A stretch of 64,000 bases of DNA. It comes from Pseudomonadota bacterium (GTDB lineage: Bacteria > Pseudomonadota > Alphaproteobacteria > Rhizobiales > Tepidamorphaceae). A program made the translations under genes and the position numbers. Positions 1-11,922 of this stretch are shown here, one piece after another. Position 1 is the first letter of the stretch. Every line of letters starts with the position of its first letter. The stretch covers positions 1 to 64,000 of the forward strand of contig JAEWYT010000006.1 of NCBI GenBank assembly GCA_023458595.1, read 5' to 3'. The notes below the pieces were generated by a model that worked only from the letters and a program-made list of their open reading frames with translations, made no database searches and was not told the origin of the DNA.

Positions 1-73
1 AAATAAATTCACCGGGCGGGGGCGGGGGGGCGGCGGGCCGCACCTTAGCACATAGGTCGCCTCGGCGTGGCGC

Positions 74-865
74 TCAAGCCGCCGCGACGGCGCGACGCGC
101 CATCACCGCGATCAGGTTCGCCCGGTAGTCGGCGCTGGCATGGATGTCGCTGTTGAGGCCGGCCGAGGGGATATTCACCCCTTCGAGCGATTTCGGCGCG
201 AAACGCGCGGACAACGCGGCTTCCAGCTCTTTCGACCGGAACACGCACGGTCCGGCCCCCGTCACCGCTGCGCGCACTTCCTTGCCGCGCTTCGACACGA
301 AGACGCCGACGAGGGCGTAGCGGGACGCCGGGTTCGGGAACTTCGAGTATCCGGCCTTGCGCGGGATCGGGAACACGACCTTGGTCACGATCTCGTCGGG
401 ATCGAGAGCAGTCTCGAACATGCCGGTGAAGAAGTCGTCGGCCTCGATCTTGCGCTTGTTGGTCACGATCGTCGCGCCGAGGCCGAGGCAGGCGGCCGGA
501 TAATCGGCGTTCGGATCGTTGTTGGAGATCGACCCGCCGATCGTCCCTCGGGCCCGCACCGCGGGATCGCCGATGCCGCCGGCGAGATGGGCGAGCGCCG
601 GGATCGCCTCCTTCACCACGTCCGAATTGGCCACGTCCGCGTGCCGGGTCATCGCGCCGACATGGATCTTCCGGCCCTTCTGCTCGATGCCGGCGAGCCC
701 CTCGATGCCGCCGAGATCGACGAGATCGGAGGGCGAGGCGAGCCGCTGCTTCATCGTCGGCAGCAGCGTGTGGCCGCCGGCGAGGATCTTGGCGTCCTCG
801 TTCTTGGCCAGGAGCGCGCCCGCCTTGCGGACCGTCGCGGGCCGGTGATAGCTGAACGGATACAT
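74..865 (-). CDS. FAD-binding subunit (M) of a form II CO-dehydrogenase-like molybdenum hydroxylase
   Basis: 263 residues, the usual size of the medium FAD subunit of the xanthine oxidase/CO dehydrogenase family, which passes electrons from the 2Fe-2S subunit to the final acceptor. The N-terminal FAD loop AGGHTLLPTMK lies near residue 30 and the second flavin motif TIGGSISNNDPNADYP near residue 107. The ATG at 865 is preceded by a GGAGGA ribosome site. It is the last gene of a minus-strand run CoxG-S-L-M, 12 bp after the large subunit. The family is clear; the substrate is not, because no substrate-specific residue can be read in this subunit. Confidence 0.93.
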   Translation of the reverse strand: MYPFSYHRPATVRKAGALLAKNEDAKILAGGHTLLPTMKQRLASPSDLVDLGGIEGLAGIEQKGRKIHVGAMTRHADVANSDVVKEAIPALAHLAGGIGDPAVRARGTIGGSISNNDPNADYPAACLGLGATIVTNKRKIEADDFFTGMFETALDPDEIVTKVVFPIPRKAGYSKFPNPASRYALVGVFVSKRGKEVRAAVTGAGPCVFRSKELEAALSARFAPKSLEGVNIPSAGLNSDIHASADYRANLIAVMARRAVAAA

Positions 866-877
866 ACGTGATCCTCC

Positions 878-3241
<2,364 letters not shown>

Positions 3242-3274
3242 GGTGTCTCCTCCCAGAGACTGAAGTTTTTCGGT

Positions 3275-3766
<492 letters not shown>

Positions 3767-3959
3767 TTCATTCCTCCCTCAGGCCGTCGGGGACCTGCCT
3801 GAACTCCGTGTGTGCCGTCTGCAGATTTTCAAAGAGAAGGCGCGGGAACCGCGCGATTCTTGAGGATTTTCGTTGGCCTCCGTGCTTGTAATATTATTTT
3901 CGGGCGATTTTTTACCCAATTCCGGTGCCGGTCAAGCCGGCAAATAGCCATGCGGAGCG

Positions 3960-4424
3960 TCAGGCGGCACTCTGGTCGGGGCTCAACCGGTTGCGGAAGT
4001 TCTCGAAAAACTGGTCCGCGGTCTTTTTCGCCGCACCGTTGATGAGCCGCTGGCCGACCTGCGCGATCTTGCCGCCGACCTGGGCCTCGACGTCGTAGGA
4101 GAGAACCGTCCCGCCCCCGTCGGCGGCCTTCAGCGACACCGTCGCGCCGCCCTTGGCGAAGCCCGCGACGCCGCCCTGGCCCTGCCCGGAGATCCTGTAG
4201 CTGTTCGGCGCGTCGATGTCGGAGAGCGTGACGTCGCCTTTGAATTTCGCCTTCACCGGCCCGATCTTGACCGTGGCGACGGCGGAGAATTCGGTGTCGC
4301 TCTTCTTCTCGAAGCTCTCGCATCCGGGGATGCAGGCCGCCAGCACTTCCTGGTCGTTGAGCGCGTTCCACACAGTCTGCTTGTCGGCGGGGATCGTGTA
4401 CTCGCCGGACATCGTCATAGCCAT
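3960..4424 (-). CDS. CoxG-like SRPBCC family protein
   Basis: 154 residues from the ATG at 4424, which has AGGAGG eight bases upstream; the longer open frame to 4511 lacks such a site. The sequence MTMSGEYTIPADKQTVWNAL near the start, followed by LAACIPGCES, is typical of the CO dehydrogenase subunit G family. These SRPBCC-fold proteins accompany Cox-type hydroxylases and are thought to act in membrane attachment or maturation. CoxG in some bacteria carries a C-terminal membrane-anchor helix; here the protein ends soon after the SRPBCC domain (RLSPDQSAA), so no anchor is visible. It is probably the first gene of the minus-strand unit. Confidence 0.88.
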   Translation of the reverse strand: MAMTMSGEYTIPADKQTVWNALNDQEVLAACIPGCESFEKKSDTEFSAVATVKIGPVKAKFKGDVTLSDIDAPNSYRISGQGQGGVAGFAKGGATVSLKAADGGGTVLSYDVEAQVGGKIAQVGQRLINGAAKKTADQFFENFRNRLSPDQSAA

Positions 4425-4490
4425 CGGGGGATCCTCCTGATTGGCGCGAAGTGTAGCGCGAGGCGCCCGAAAGAAAAGGAGCGACGCGAA
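4425..4490. promoter_or_regulatory. Short divergent promoter region between coxG-like gene and pcaB
   Basis: Only 66 bp separate the divergent ATG codons of the coxG-like gene (4424) and pcaB (4491). The segment contains both Shine-Dalgarno sites (AGGAGG on the minus strand, AAGGAG at 4476-4481 on the plus strand). Any promoters must be packed between or beyond them, which suggests shared control of the two catabolic operons. I see no convincing operator palindrome. Confidence 0.4.
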
Positions 4491-5933
4491 ATGGCGCCGC
4501 AACGCGAACAAATCCCGCGCAATCGTGACATGGGCGGACCGCAGGGACTAATCTCCCCGGACCACGAAGCGACACTCCCGGCAGGCCCCGTGCACTCCGA
4601 TCTGCTCACCCCGCTTTTCGCCTCCGCCGAGATGCGGGCGCTTCTTTCCGACGCCGAGCGCATCGGCGCGATGCTCGCCTTCGAGACGGCTCTCGCGGCG
4701 AGCGAGGCGGAAGCGGGCCTGATCCCCGCCGAGGCGGCAGCGGCGATCGCGGCCGCATGCGAAACGTTCGTGCCGGACGTCGCGGCGCTCGGCGAGGAGA
4801 CGCGGCGCGCCGGCAACCCGGCGATCCCCTTCGTCAAGGCGCTGACCGTCCATTGCCCCGAGCCGGGCAGAGGCTGGGTCCACTGGGGCGCGACCAGCCA
4901 GGACGTCATCGACACCGCAAGCGTCCTCGTCTTCCGCAAGGCGCTGGCGCTGATCGACAGGGACGTCGTCGCGCTCGGCGATGCGCTGGCGGCGCGGGCC
5001 GAGGCGCACCGGTCAACCGTCATGCCCGGCCGCACGCTGCTGCAGCCCGCCCTGCCGATCACCCTCGGCTTCAAGCTCGCCGGCTGGCTCGACACGGCGA
5101 TGCGCTGCCGCGCCGCCCTGAGATCGGCGGCCGACCTCGGCCTCGTGCTGCAGTTCGGCGGCGCGGTCGGCACGCTTGCCGCCGTCGGAGGCCATGCGAA
5201 GGCCGTCCGCGACGGGCTCGGCCGCCGGCTCGACCTGCCGGTCCCCGACATCGCCTGGCACGCCGCCCGCGACCGGTTCGCCCGGATCGGCGCGGAACTC
5301 GCCATCCTCACCGAGGCGCTCGCCAAGATGGCCGGCGACGTCGCGCTGCTGATGCAGGCCGAGGTCGGCGAGGCCGCCGAGCCCGCCGGACCGGGCCGCG
5401 GCGGCTCCTCGACCATGCCGCAGAAGCGCAATCCGGTCGCGGCCCCCGCGGTGCGCGCGGGCGCGATCCGGGCGGGCGCCCTAGCCACCGCCCTCCTCTC
5501 CGCGATGCAGCAGGAGCACGAGCGCGGCGCCGGCGGCTGGCACGCCGAATGGACGATCCTGCCCGACCTGTTCGACGTCGCCGCCGGCGCGCTCGGCCAC
5601 ATGATCGAGACGATTGCCGGCCTCGAGGTGCGCCCCGAGCGGATGCGCGCCAATCTCGACATCGGCAACGGCACGCTGATGGCGGAATCCCTGATGATGG
5701 CGCTGGCGCCGACGATCGGCCGCCACGAGGCCCACCACGTCGTCGGGGACGCGGCCAGGCGCGCCATCGCCGAGGACCGCCCGCTCGCCGACATCTGCCG
5801 GCAGACGGAGGCGATCGCTGGCGTCCTCGGCGGCGACGGGATCGCCAGGGCGCTCGATCCGTCCACCTACCTCGGCGCGGCGGAAGCGACGGTCGACGCC
5901 GTCGTTTCCCGCTGGAAAACACGAAGAAACTGA
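4491..5933 (+). CDS. pcaB: 3-carboxy-cis,cis-muconate cycloisomerase
   Basis: 480 residues of the fumarase/aspartase superfamily. The signature GSSTMPQKRNP near residue 304 and the N-terminal block SDLLTPLFASAEMRALLSD fit PcaB, which closes 3-carboxymuconate (from protocatechuate ring cleavage) to 4-carboxymuconolactone in the beta-ketoadipate pathway. The start at 4491 has AAGGAG with a 9-base spacer. About 30 residues precede the usual family start, so an internal ATG at 4530 is also possible. pcaD follows 16 bp later. Adenylosuccinate lyase is excluded by the context and by the separate, better purB match later in the window. Confidence 0.9.
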   Translation: MAPQREQIPRNRDMGGPQGLISPDHEATLPAGPVHSDLLTPLFASAEMRALLSDAERIGAMLAFETALAASEAEAGLIPAEAAAAIAAACETFVPDVAALGEETRRAGNPAIPFVKALTVHCPEPGRGWVHWGATSQDVIDTASVLVFRKALALIDRDVVALGDALAARAEAHRSTVMPGRTLLQPALPITLGFKLAGWLDTAMRCRAALRSAADLGLVLQFGGAVGTLAAVGGHAKAVRDGLGRRLDLPVPDIAWHAARDRFARIGAELAILTEALAKMAGDVALLMQAEVGEAAEPAGPGRGGSSTMPQKRNPVAAPAVRAGAIRAGALATALLSAMQQEHERGAGGWHAEWTILPDLFDVAAGALGHMIETIAGLEVRPERMRANLDIGNGTLMAESLMMALAPTIGRHEAHHVVGDAARRAIAEDRPLADICRQTEAIAGVLGGDGIARALDPSTYLGAAEATVDAVVSRWKTRRN

Positions 5934-5949
5934 TCAACGGAGGCGACAA

Positions 5950-6729
5950 ATGCCCGAGACCGCCGCGAACGGCGCATCCATCTACTACGAGGTCTCCGGC
6001 AATCCGGACGGCCCCTGGCTCCTGTTGTCGAATTCGCTCGGCACCGATCTCGGCATGTGGGACGCCCAGGAGAGGGCGTTCGGCCGGGATTTCCACGTCA
6101 TACGCCACGACCAGCGCGGCCACGGCCGGTCGGAGGCGCCGCCCGGCGACTACACCTACGACGACCTCGGGCGCGACGCCCTGGCGGTCATGGACGCCGC
6201 CGGCGCGAGGAAGGCGCATTTCTGCGGCCTCTCCATGGGCGGCGTCACCGGCATGTGGCTCGGCGTCAACGCACCGGACCGCTTCGACCGGCTCGTCCTC
6301 TGCAACACCGGGGCGAAGATCGGCGACGCCGCCACCTGGCAGCAGCGCATCGACACGGTGCTCTCCGCCGGCATGGACCCGCTCGTCGATGCGGTCGTGG
6401 ATCGCTGGTTCACGAAGAGGTTCCAGCAAGCCGAGCCCGCCGCCGTCGACCGCATCCGCGCCATGATCAAGACGACGCCCCCCGCCGGCTACGCGGGCTG
6501 CAGCGCGGCGCTGCGCGACGTCGACCTGCGCGAGGCGATCAAGGCGATCGGCCTGCCGACGCTCGTCGTCGCCGGCCGCCACGACCCCTCGACACCGCTC
6601 GCCGACGCCGAGGAGATCCAGGCCGCGATCAGGGGCTCGCACATCGCCGTGCTCGATTCCGCCCATCTGTCGAACATCGAGCAGGAAGCCGAGTTCAACC
6701 GGACCGTCGCGACCTTCCTGAAGGGCTGA
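5950..6729 (+). CDS. pcaD: 3-oxoadipate enol-lactonase
   Basis: 259 residues, alpha/beta hydrolase fold. SNSLGTDLGMW near residue 27 is characteristic of PcaD. The nucleophile elbow is GLSMGG with Ser95. The acid GRHDPSTP and the histidine region SAHLSNIEQ complete the triad. The enzyme hydrolyses 3-oxoadipate enol-lactone to 3-oxoadipate. The start has GGAGGCGACAA upstream. It lies between pcaB and pcaC, with only 5 bp to pcaC, so the three genes are surely co-transcribed. Confidence 0.93.
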   Translation: MPETAANGASIYYEVSGNPDGPWLLLSNSLGTDLGMWDAQERAFGRDFHVIRHDQRGHGRSEAPPGDYTYDDLGRDALAVMDAAGARKAHFCGLSMGGVTGMWLGVNAPDRFDRLVLCNTGAKIGDAATWQQRIDTVLSAGMDPLVDAVVDRWFTKRFQQAEPAAVDRIRAMIKTTPPAGYAGCSAALRDVDLREAIKAIGLPTLVVAGRHDPSTPLADAEEIQAAIRGSHIAVLDSAHLSNIEQEAEFNRTVATFLKG

Positions 6730-6734
6730 AGGCA

Positions 6735-7124
6735 ATGGAAGACGAGACACGCCACTCGAACGGCATGGTCAACCGCCGCGCCGTGCTGGGCGATGCCCAT
6801 GTCGACCGGGCGATCGCCCGCACCAGCGACATCGACCGCGATTTCCAGGACCTCATCACCCGATACGCCTGGGGCGAGATATGGGACCGGCCGGGCCTCG
6901 ACCGGCGCACCCGCAGCCTGCTGACGATCGTCATGCTGCTCGCGCTCGGCCACCACGAGGAGCTGAAGATGCACCTGCGCGCCTCGGTCAACTGCGGCGT
7001 GCCGCGCGAGGAGGTTGTCGAGGCCCTGCTGCAGTCGGCGATCTATTGCGGCGTGCCGGCCGCGAACGCCGCGTTCAAGGCCGCCAAGGAAGTCTTCGCC
7101 GAAATGGACGCATCCGGCTCGTGA
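6735..7124 (+). CDS. pcaC: 4-carboxymuconolactone decarboxylase
   Basis: 129 residues, the normal length. The AhpD/CMD fold shows WGEIWDRPGLDRRTRSLLT and LGHHEELKMHLRASVNCGV, both typical of PcaC, which decarboxylates 4-carboxymuconolactone to 3-oxoadipate enol-lactone, the substrate of PcaD. The start is the ATG at 6735, five bases after the pcaD stop. Genes for the ring-cleaving dioxygenase (pcaGH) and the CoA steps (pcaIJF) are absent from this window. Confidence 0.93.
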   Translation: MEDETRHSNGMVNRRAVLGDAHVDRAIARTSDIDRDFQDLITRYAWGEIWDRPGLDRRTRSLLTIVMLLALGHHEELKMHLRASVNCGVPREEVVEALLQSAIYCGVPAANAAFKAAKEVFAEMDASGS

Positions 7125-7211
7125 TACGACGCAAATCGTCGCTAGGCGGCCCCGCTCGGATGATATGAGCGGGAGACCCGGCTCGGGATTCCGCCAGAGG
7201 AGGAGAGCGCG

Positions 7212-7586
7212 ATGGCCCGCAGGAAGGCGCCAGCGAATTCGACTATCGCCGAGCGCGTCACCGGCGCCCGTGAATCGATCGGCCTGACCACGGCGCAGCT
7301 CGCGCGCCGCGTCGGCGTGCGCACCCGCACCCTCGCCTCATGGGAGGCCGGCAGGAGCGTCCCGCGCGCCAACCGGCTGTTCATGCTCGCCGGCGTGCTC
7401 GACGTGACGCCGGCCTGGCTGATCGGCGGGGAAGGCGCGATGCCCCCGGGCGGCCGGGACGAGATCGCGCTGCTGCGCGGCGAGCTCAAGCGCCTGCGCG
7501 CCCACCACGAGGAGACGGCCCGGCTGATCGGCCGGATCGAGGCGGGCATCGGCGCGTTGGCCGACAAGTTCGAAAGGGAAAACTGA
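7212..7586 (+). CDS. XRE-family helix-turn-helix regulator with C-terminal helix
   Basis: 124 residues. The N-terminal two thirds is a classic XRE/Cro helix-turn-helix (TTAQLARRVGVRTRTLASWE), followed by a Pro/Gly-rich hinge and a charged helix (RGELKRLRAHHEETARLIGR) that could dimerise. AGGAGGAG sits upstream of the ATG. It lies 87 bp downstream of pcaC on the same strand and 226 bp before the TRAP operon, so it may control either. Target and ligand cannot be read from the sequence. Confidence 0.85.
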   Translation: MARRKAPANSTIAERVTGARESIGLTTAQLARRVGVRTRTLASWEAGRSVPRANRLFMLAGVLDVTPAWLIGGEGAMPPGGRDEIALLRGELKRLRAHHEETARLIGRIEAGIGALADKFEREN

Positions 7587-7756
7587 TCTCCCGGCAGGCG
7601 CGTCGCCGGACCGGTGCGCCGGCTGGTGGCCGGATTCGCGCCAGCCGGCGGTTCGAACTGCGAACAAATGACCGGTTTGCGGCCAAAGTGCGCTTCCGGC
7701 TGCCTCGTGTCGCTTGCGACGGTTAGGTGTGCAAACTAGCCTTCCCATGTCAGAGA

Positions 7757-7796
7757 GATCGTCGCCCGCGCGGCTGCGCGCGCGAAGCCGACGATC
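7757..7796 (+). promoter_or_regulatory. Leader hairpin just upstream of the TRAP dctP start
   Basis: Arms GATCGTCG (7757-7764) and CGACGATC (7789-7796) are perfect complements enclosing a GC-rich loop that can pair further. The hairpin ends about five bases before the GGGAGGA ribosome site of the binding-protein gene. It could be an operator or an mRNA-stabilising leader. No T run follows, so it is not a standard terminator. Confidence 0.35.
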
Positions 7797-7812
7797 AGAT
7801 TGGGAGGACATC

Positions 7813-8844
7813 ATGAAACGTGCCGTTTTCGCGATTGCGGCGGCCGCCGCCGTGCTGACCGCTCCGGTACTGCCGGCTTCGGCGGCGGACGTCGTGCTGA
7901 AGATCCACGAATTCCTGCCCGCCCCGGCGCCGGTGCCGAAGAACTTCATCGTGCCGTGGGCCGAGAAGCTCAAGGCGGAGTCGAACGGCCGCATCGACTA
8001 CGAGTTCTATCCCTCCATGCAGCTCGGCGGCGCCCCGCCGGCCCTCTATGACCAGGTCCGCGACGGCGTCGCCGACGTGATCTGGACCCTGCCCGGCTAC
8101 ACGCCCGGCCGCTTCCCGGGCACAGAGGCCTTCGAGCTTCCGTTCATGCCGACGACGGCCGAGGCGACGTCCCAGGCGGCATGGGACTTCTACGAGAAGT
8201 ATCTGCAGGACGAGTTCAAGGACGTCCACATCATCGCCGTGCACACCCACGGTCCCGGCCTGATCCACGCCAAGGGCGACGGCGTCCAGAAGCTCGAGGA
8301 CCTCAAGGGCATGAAGCTGCGCGGGCCGACGCGTATGGTCAACAAGCTCATCGAGAACCTCGGCGCCACCCCGGTCGGCATGCCCGTCCCGGCGGTTCCC
8401 GAGGCCTTGTCGAAGGGCGTCATCGACGGCACCGTGATCCCCTGGGAAGTGACGACACCGCTCAAGGTCGCCGAGCTGGTGGACGCCCACACCTCCTTCT
8501 CCGGAGACCGGGGGCTCTACACGAGCTTCTTCGTGTTCGCCATGAACAAGGACACCTACGACGGCCTGCCTGACGACCTGAAGAAGATCGTCGATGCCAA
8601 TTCCGGCCGCGAGACCTCCAGGTGGGTCGGCCGCGTCATGGACGAAGGCGACGCGCCCGGCCTGAAGGCCGCTCAGGACCGCGGCAACAAGATGATCGTT
8701 CTCGACGAGGCCGAGACGGCCCGCTGGAAGCAGGCTTCCGAACCGGTCGTCGAGGGCTGGATCGCCGAGATGAACGCCAAGGGCCTCGACGGCCAGACGA
8801 TGTACGACGACGCCAAGGCGCTGATCTCCAAGTACAGCAACTGA
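7813..8844 (+). CDS. TRAP transporter periplasmic substrate-binding protein (DctP family)
   Basis: 343 residues from the ATG at 7813, which has GGGAGGA upstream. The start gives a clean signal peptide (MKRAVFAIAAAAAV, cleavage after ASA near residue 25). The family landmarks are MKLRGPTRMVNKLIENLGAT, whose arginine usually binds a substrate carboxylate, and GVIDGTVIPWE. It captures an organic acid in the periplasm for the QM membrane pair encoded next. Given the pca genes upstream, an aromatic or dicarboxylic acid is possible, but the ligand is not readable. The longer in-frame extension upstream is rejected because it would bury the signal peptide. Confidence 0.9.
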   Translation: MKRAVFAIAAAAAVLTAPVLPASAADVVLKIHEFLPAPAPVPKNFIVPWAEKLKAESNGRIDYEFYPSMQLGGAPPALYDQVRDGVADVIWTLPGYTPGRFPGTEAFELPFMPTTAEATSQAAWDFYEKYLQDEFKDVHIIAVHTHGPGLIHAKGDGVQKLEDLKGMKLRGPTRMVNKLIENLGATPVGMPVPAVPEALSKGVIDGTVIPWEVTTPLKVAELVDAHTSFSGDRGLYTSFFVFAMNKDTYDGLPDDLKKIVDANSGRETSRWVGRVMDEGDAPGLKAAQDRGNKMIVLDEAETARWKQASEPVVEGWIAEMNAKGLDGQTMYDDAKALISKYSN

Positions 8845-8889
8845 CACGGCGAAGAGCCGCCGGCCATCGGGCGGCGGCATAAGGATACG

Positions 8890-9513
8890 ATGGGGCGGGC
8901 CGGGCGGCCTGCCCTATCGCTCGGTGGGGGAAACTGCATGGCCAGTGCGGCCGACCACATGCCCGGCCTCGCGCCTGGGCTCGAAGCCGGCGTCGGCCGG
9001 ATCGTGAGCGCCGTCGCTTCGACGCTCGCCCTCCTCGGCGGCCTGTTGCTCCTCGCCCTTGTCGTCATGTCGGTCGTCTCCATCACCGGCCGCGCGCTCG
9101 TCGGCGTGTTCGACTTCTTTCCCTTCGACCGGCTCGGACCGGTCCCGGGCGACTTCGAGATGGTCGAGGCCGGCTGCGCCGTCGCGGTCTGCGCCTTCCT
9201 TCCCTGGTGTCAGCTGAACCGGGGCCATGTCACCGTCGACGTGTTCGTGGCCGCCGCCGGAGACCGGGCGAAGGCGGTGCTGGCGCTCGTCGGCAATGCG
9301 CTGATGACGATCGCCGCCGCCGTGATCGCCTGGCGGCTGCAGCTCGGACTCGAAGACAAGCTGAGCTACGGCGAGACGACGATGATCCTGCAGATGCCGG
9401 TCTGGTACGGCTACGCCGGCGCCGTCGTCGGCTTGTGGACCTTCGCGGCAACGTCGCTCTACACGGTCTGGCGCTCGGTCAACGAGGTCGCCGCCGGCCG
9501 CGAGCGCGGATAG
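8890..9513 (+). CDS. TRAP transporter small permease (DctQ family)
   Basis: 207 residues with four hydrophobic segments and the DctQ pattern LPWCQLNRGHVTVDVF near the middle. It is the small membrane subunit that binds the large DctM permease. Two starts are possible: ATG 8890 with AAGGA only four bases away, or ATG 8938 (191 residues) with GGTGGGGG upstream. I list the longer one. It lies 45 bp after the binding protein and 13 bp before the large permease. Confidence 0.87.
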   Translation: MGRAGRPALSLGGGNCMASAADHMPGLAPGLEAGVGRIVSAVASTLALLGGLLLLALVVMSVVSITGRALVGVFDFFPFDRLGPVPGDFEMVEAGCAVAVCAFLPWCQLNRGHVTVDVFVAAAGDRAKAVLALVGNALMTIAAAVIAWRLQLGLEDKLSYGETTMILQMPVWYGYAGAVVGLWTFAATSLYTVWRSVNEVAAGRERG

Positions 9514-9526
9514 CGGGAGCAAGCCG

Positions 9527-10849
9527 ATGGATCGCCTCGAGATAGCGCTCCTGTCCGTACCCGTCCTCCTGGTGATGATCTTCCTTCGGGTGCCGATCGG
9601 CCTCGCGATGCTGCTCTGCGGCGCGGTCGGCTCGGCGATCGTGACGGGGCGCTGGGTGCCGATCATGGCGAGCCTGAAGTCCCTCACCTACGACGTCTTT
9701 TCGAACCACAGCCTGTCGATCGTGCCGCTTTTCCTGCTGATGGGGCAGTTCGCCACCAAGGGCGGCATGTCGGAATCCCTTTTCAGGGCGGCGGCCGCCT
9801 TCCTCGGTCACCGCCGCGGCGGCATCGCCATGGCAGGCGTCGGCGCCTGCGCGGGCTTCGGGGCGATCTGCGGATCCTCGCTCGCGACCGCGGCGACCAT
9901 GGCCCAGGTGGCGCTGCCGGAGATGCGCCGCTACGGCTATTCCGGCGCCCTGTCGACGGGATCGCTCGCCGCCGGCGGCACGCTCGGCATCCTGATCCCA
10001 CCCTCGATCGTGCTGGTGATCTACGCCATCCTCGCCGAGCAGAACATCGTCAAGATGTTCATCGCCGCCGTCATCCCCGGCATCATGGCCGCCATCGGCT
10101 TCATGATCGTGATCGCGATCTATGTCCGACTCGACCCGAGCGCCGCCACGCCCAGCGAGAAGGTCGGCGCCGCGGGCCGCATCCGCGCCATGATCGAGGT
10201 CTGGCCGGTCGTGTTGATCTTCCTGCTCGTCATAGGCGGGATCTATGTCGGCTGGTTCACCCCGACCGAGGCGGCCGCCGTCGGCGCCGCCGGCACCGGC
10301 CTCCTGGCGCTGCGCACCGGCCAGCTCGACTGGAAGGGCCTGAAGGAGTGCCTGCTGGCGACGGCGATTTCGACGGCGATGATCTATTTCATCGTGTTCG
10401 GGGCACAGGTCTACAACACCTTCCTCGCCTTCACCCAGCTGCCTCAGACGGCCGCCGAATGGGCGTCCGCCGCCGGCTTCAATCCCTGGGTGGTGCTGGT
10501 CCTGATCCTGCTCGCCTATCTCGTGTTCGGCTGCTTCATGGATTCGCTGTCCATGATCCTGCTCACGGTGCCGATCTTCTTCCCGCTGATCATGACCCTC
10601 GATTTCGGCCTCGGCCCGGAAGAGACGGCGATCTGGTTCGGCATCCTGGTGCTGATCGTCGTCGAGCTCGGGCTGATCACGCCGCCGGTCGGCATGAACA
10701 TCTTCATCATCAATTCGCTCGCCCCCGACATCCCGATGTCCGCGACCTATCGCGGCGTCGTCCCCTTCCTTGCGGCCGAGCTCCTTCGCGTCACGCTGCT
10801 CGCCGCCCTGCCCGGCATCGTCCTCTTCCTGCCGCGCCTGCTCGGATGA
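9527..10849 (+). CDS. TRAP transporter large permease (DctM family)
   Basis: 440 residues, about a dozen hydrophobic segments, full-length for DctM. Family landmarks are GACAGFGAICGSSLATAATM, GGTLGILIPPSIVLVIY, YVGWFTPTEAAAVGA and ELGLITPPVGMN. It forms the ion-driven channel of the tripartite transporter with the two preceding proteins. It is the last gene of the dctPQM-like operon; 137 bp of non-coding DNA separates it from livH. Confidence 0.94.
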   Translation: MDRLEIALLSVPVLLVMIFLRVPIGLAMLLCGAVGSAIVTGRWVPIMASLKSLTYDVFSNHSLSIVPLFLLMGQFATKGGMSESLFRAAAAFLGHRRGGIAMAGVGACAGFGAICGSSLATAATMAQVALPEMRRYGYSGALSTGSLAAGGTLGILIPPSIVLVIYAILAEQNIVKMFIAAVIPGIMAAIGFMIVIAIYVRLDPSAATPSEKVGAAGRIRAMIEVWPVVLIFLLVIGGIYVGWFTPTEAAAVGAAGTGLLALRTGQLDWKGLKECLLATAISTAMIYFIVFGAQVYNTFLAFTQLPQTAAEWASAAGFNPWVVLVLILLAYLVFGCFMDSLSMILLTVPIFFPLIMTLDFGLGPEETAIWFGILVLIVVELGLITPPVGMNIFIINSLAPDIPMSATYRGVVPFLAAELLRVTLLAALPGIVLFLPRLLG

Positions 10850-10861
10850 TTTCCCCACAGT

Positions 10862-10883
10862 GTGACAGTTGCCCGATTGTCAC
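10862..10883. promoter_or_regulatory. Inverted repeat, possible operator upstream of the liv operon
   Basis: GTGACA (10862-10867) and TGTCAC (10878-10883) form a perfect six-base inverted repeat with a ten-base spacer, in the 137-bp gap between the TRAP and liv genes. A further TGACA follows about 20 bases later. Two half-sites one helical turn apart are typical of a dimeric regulator. The identity of the regulator is unknown. Confidence 0.35.
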
Positions 10884-10986
10884 CTCCCTATCCCCTTGGT
10901 ATGACAGGCAAGGTTCCAGGTTCGGAGCGACGCAGCATCAGCGCGAAAAACAACGGCGCGGGGCGTCACGGGGGGTGTGAAGCAGT

Positions 10987-11922
10987 ATGGAGTATTTCCT
11001 CCAGCAGCTGATCAACGGCGTAACGCTGGGCTCGATCTATGGGCTCATCGCGATCGGCTACACGATGGTCTACGGGATCATCGGCATGATCAATTTCGCC
11101 CATGGCGACATCTTCATGATCGGCGCCTTCATAGCGCTGATCTTCATCATCCTGATCGGCGTCACCGCCGGCAGCTCGTTCATGCTCCTCCTCTTCGCGC
11201 TGCTCCTGGTGCTGCTGATGGCCATGGCGCTGACTGCGACGTACGGCTGGACCGTGGAACGGGTCGCGTACAGGCCGCTCAGGACGTCGTTCCGCCTCGC
11301 CCCGCTGATCACGGCGATCGGCATGTCGATCGTCCTGCAGAACTACGTCCAGGTCGTGCAGGGCGCCCGCGTGAAGCCGCTGCAGCCGCTGATCTCCGGG
11401 AACTTCACGATCATGGAGAAGGTCCGCGACGGCGGCAATTTCGTCGTCAACCTGTCCTACATCCAGATCATCATCGTGGTGACGACGGTCCTGCTGATGA
11501 CGGCATTCTCGCTGATCATCGCCAAGACCCCGCTGGGCCGGGCGCAGCGCGCCTGCGAGCAGGACCGCAAGATGGCCGCCCTCAGCGGCGTCAACGTCGA
11601 CCGCACCATCTCGCTGACCTTCGTCATGGGCGCCGCGCTCGCCGCCGTCGCCGGCATGATGTACCTGCTCTACTACGGCGTCATCGACTTCTACATCGGC
11701 TTCGTCGCCGGCGTTAAGGCGTTCACGGCGGCGGTCCTCGGCGGCATCGGCTCGCTCCCCGGCGCCATGCTCGGCGGCCTGCTGATCGGCCTCATCGAGA
11801 CCTTCTGGTCCGCCTATTTCTCCATTGAATACAAGGACGTCGCCGCCTTCTCCATCCTCGCGATCGTGCTGATCTTCCTGCCCTCTGGCATCCTCGGCAG
11901 GCCGGAGGTGGAAAAGGTATGA
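10987..11922 (+). CDS. livH: Branched-chain amino acid-type ABC transporter permease LivH
   Basis: 311 residues. The start [20 protein letters not shown] and the block [20 protein letters not shown] are diagnostic of LivH, one of two membrane subunits of HAAT transporters for hydrophobic amino acids, amides or aromatic acids. GVDVDRTI-like and [17 protein letters not shown] motifs follow in the C-terminal half. Its stop overlaps the livM start by four bases (ATGA), so translation is coupled. Substrate cannot be told from the permease. Confidence 0.94.
   Translation: MEYFLQQLINGVTLGSIYGLIAIGYTMVYGIIGMINFAHGDIFMIGAFIALIFIILIGVTAGSSFMLLLFALLLVLLMAMALTATYGWTVERVAYRPLRTSFRLAPLITAIGMSIVLQNYVQVVQGARVKPLQPLISGNFTIMEKVRDGGNFVVNLSYIQIIIVVTTVLLMTAFSLIIAKTPLGRAQRACEQDRKMAALSGVNVDRTISLTFVMGAALAAVAGMMYLLYYGVIDFYIGFVAGVKAFTAAVLGGIGSLPGAMLGGLLIGLIETFWSAYFSIEYKDVAAFSILAIVLIFLPSGILGRPEVEKV

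Noticed and set aside
7714..7812. N-terminal extension of the TRAP binding protein
   Set aside because: It would place charged residues before the signal peptide; the ATG at 7813 has a strong ribosome site.
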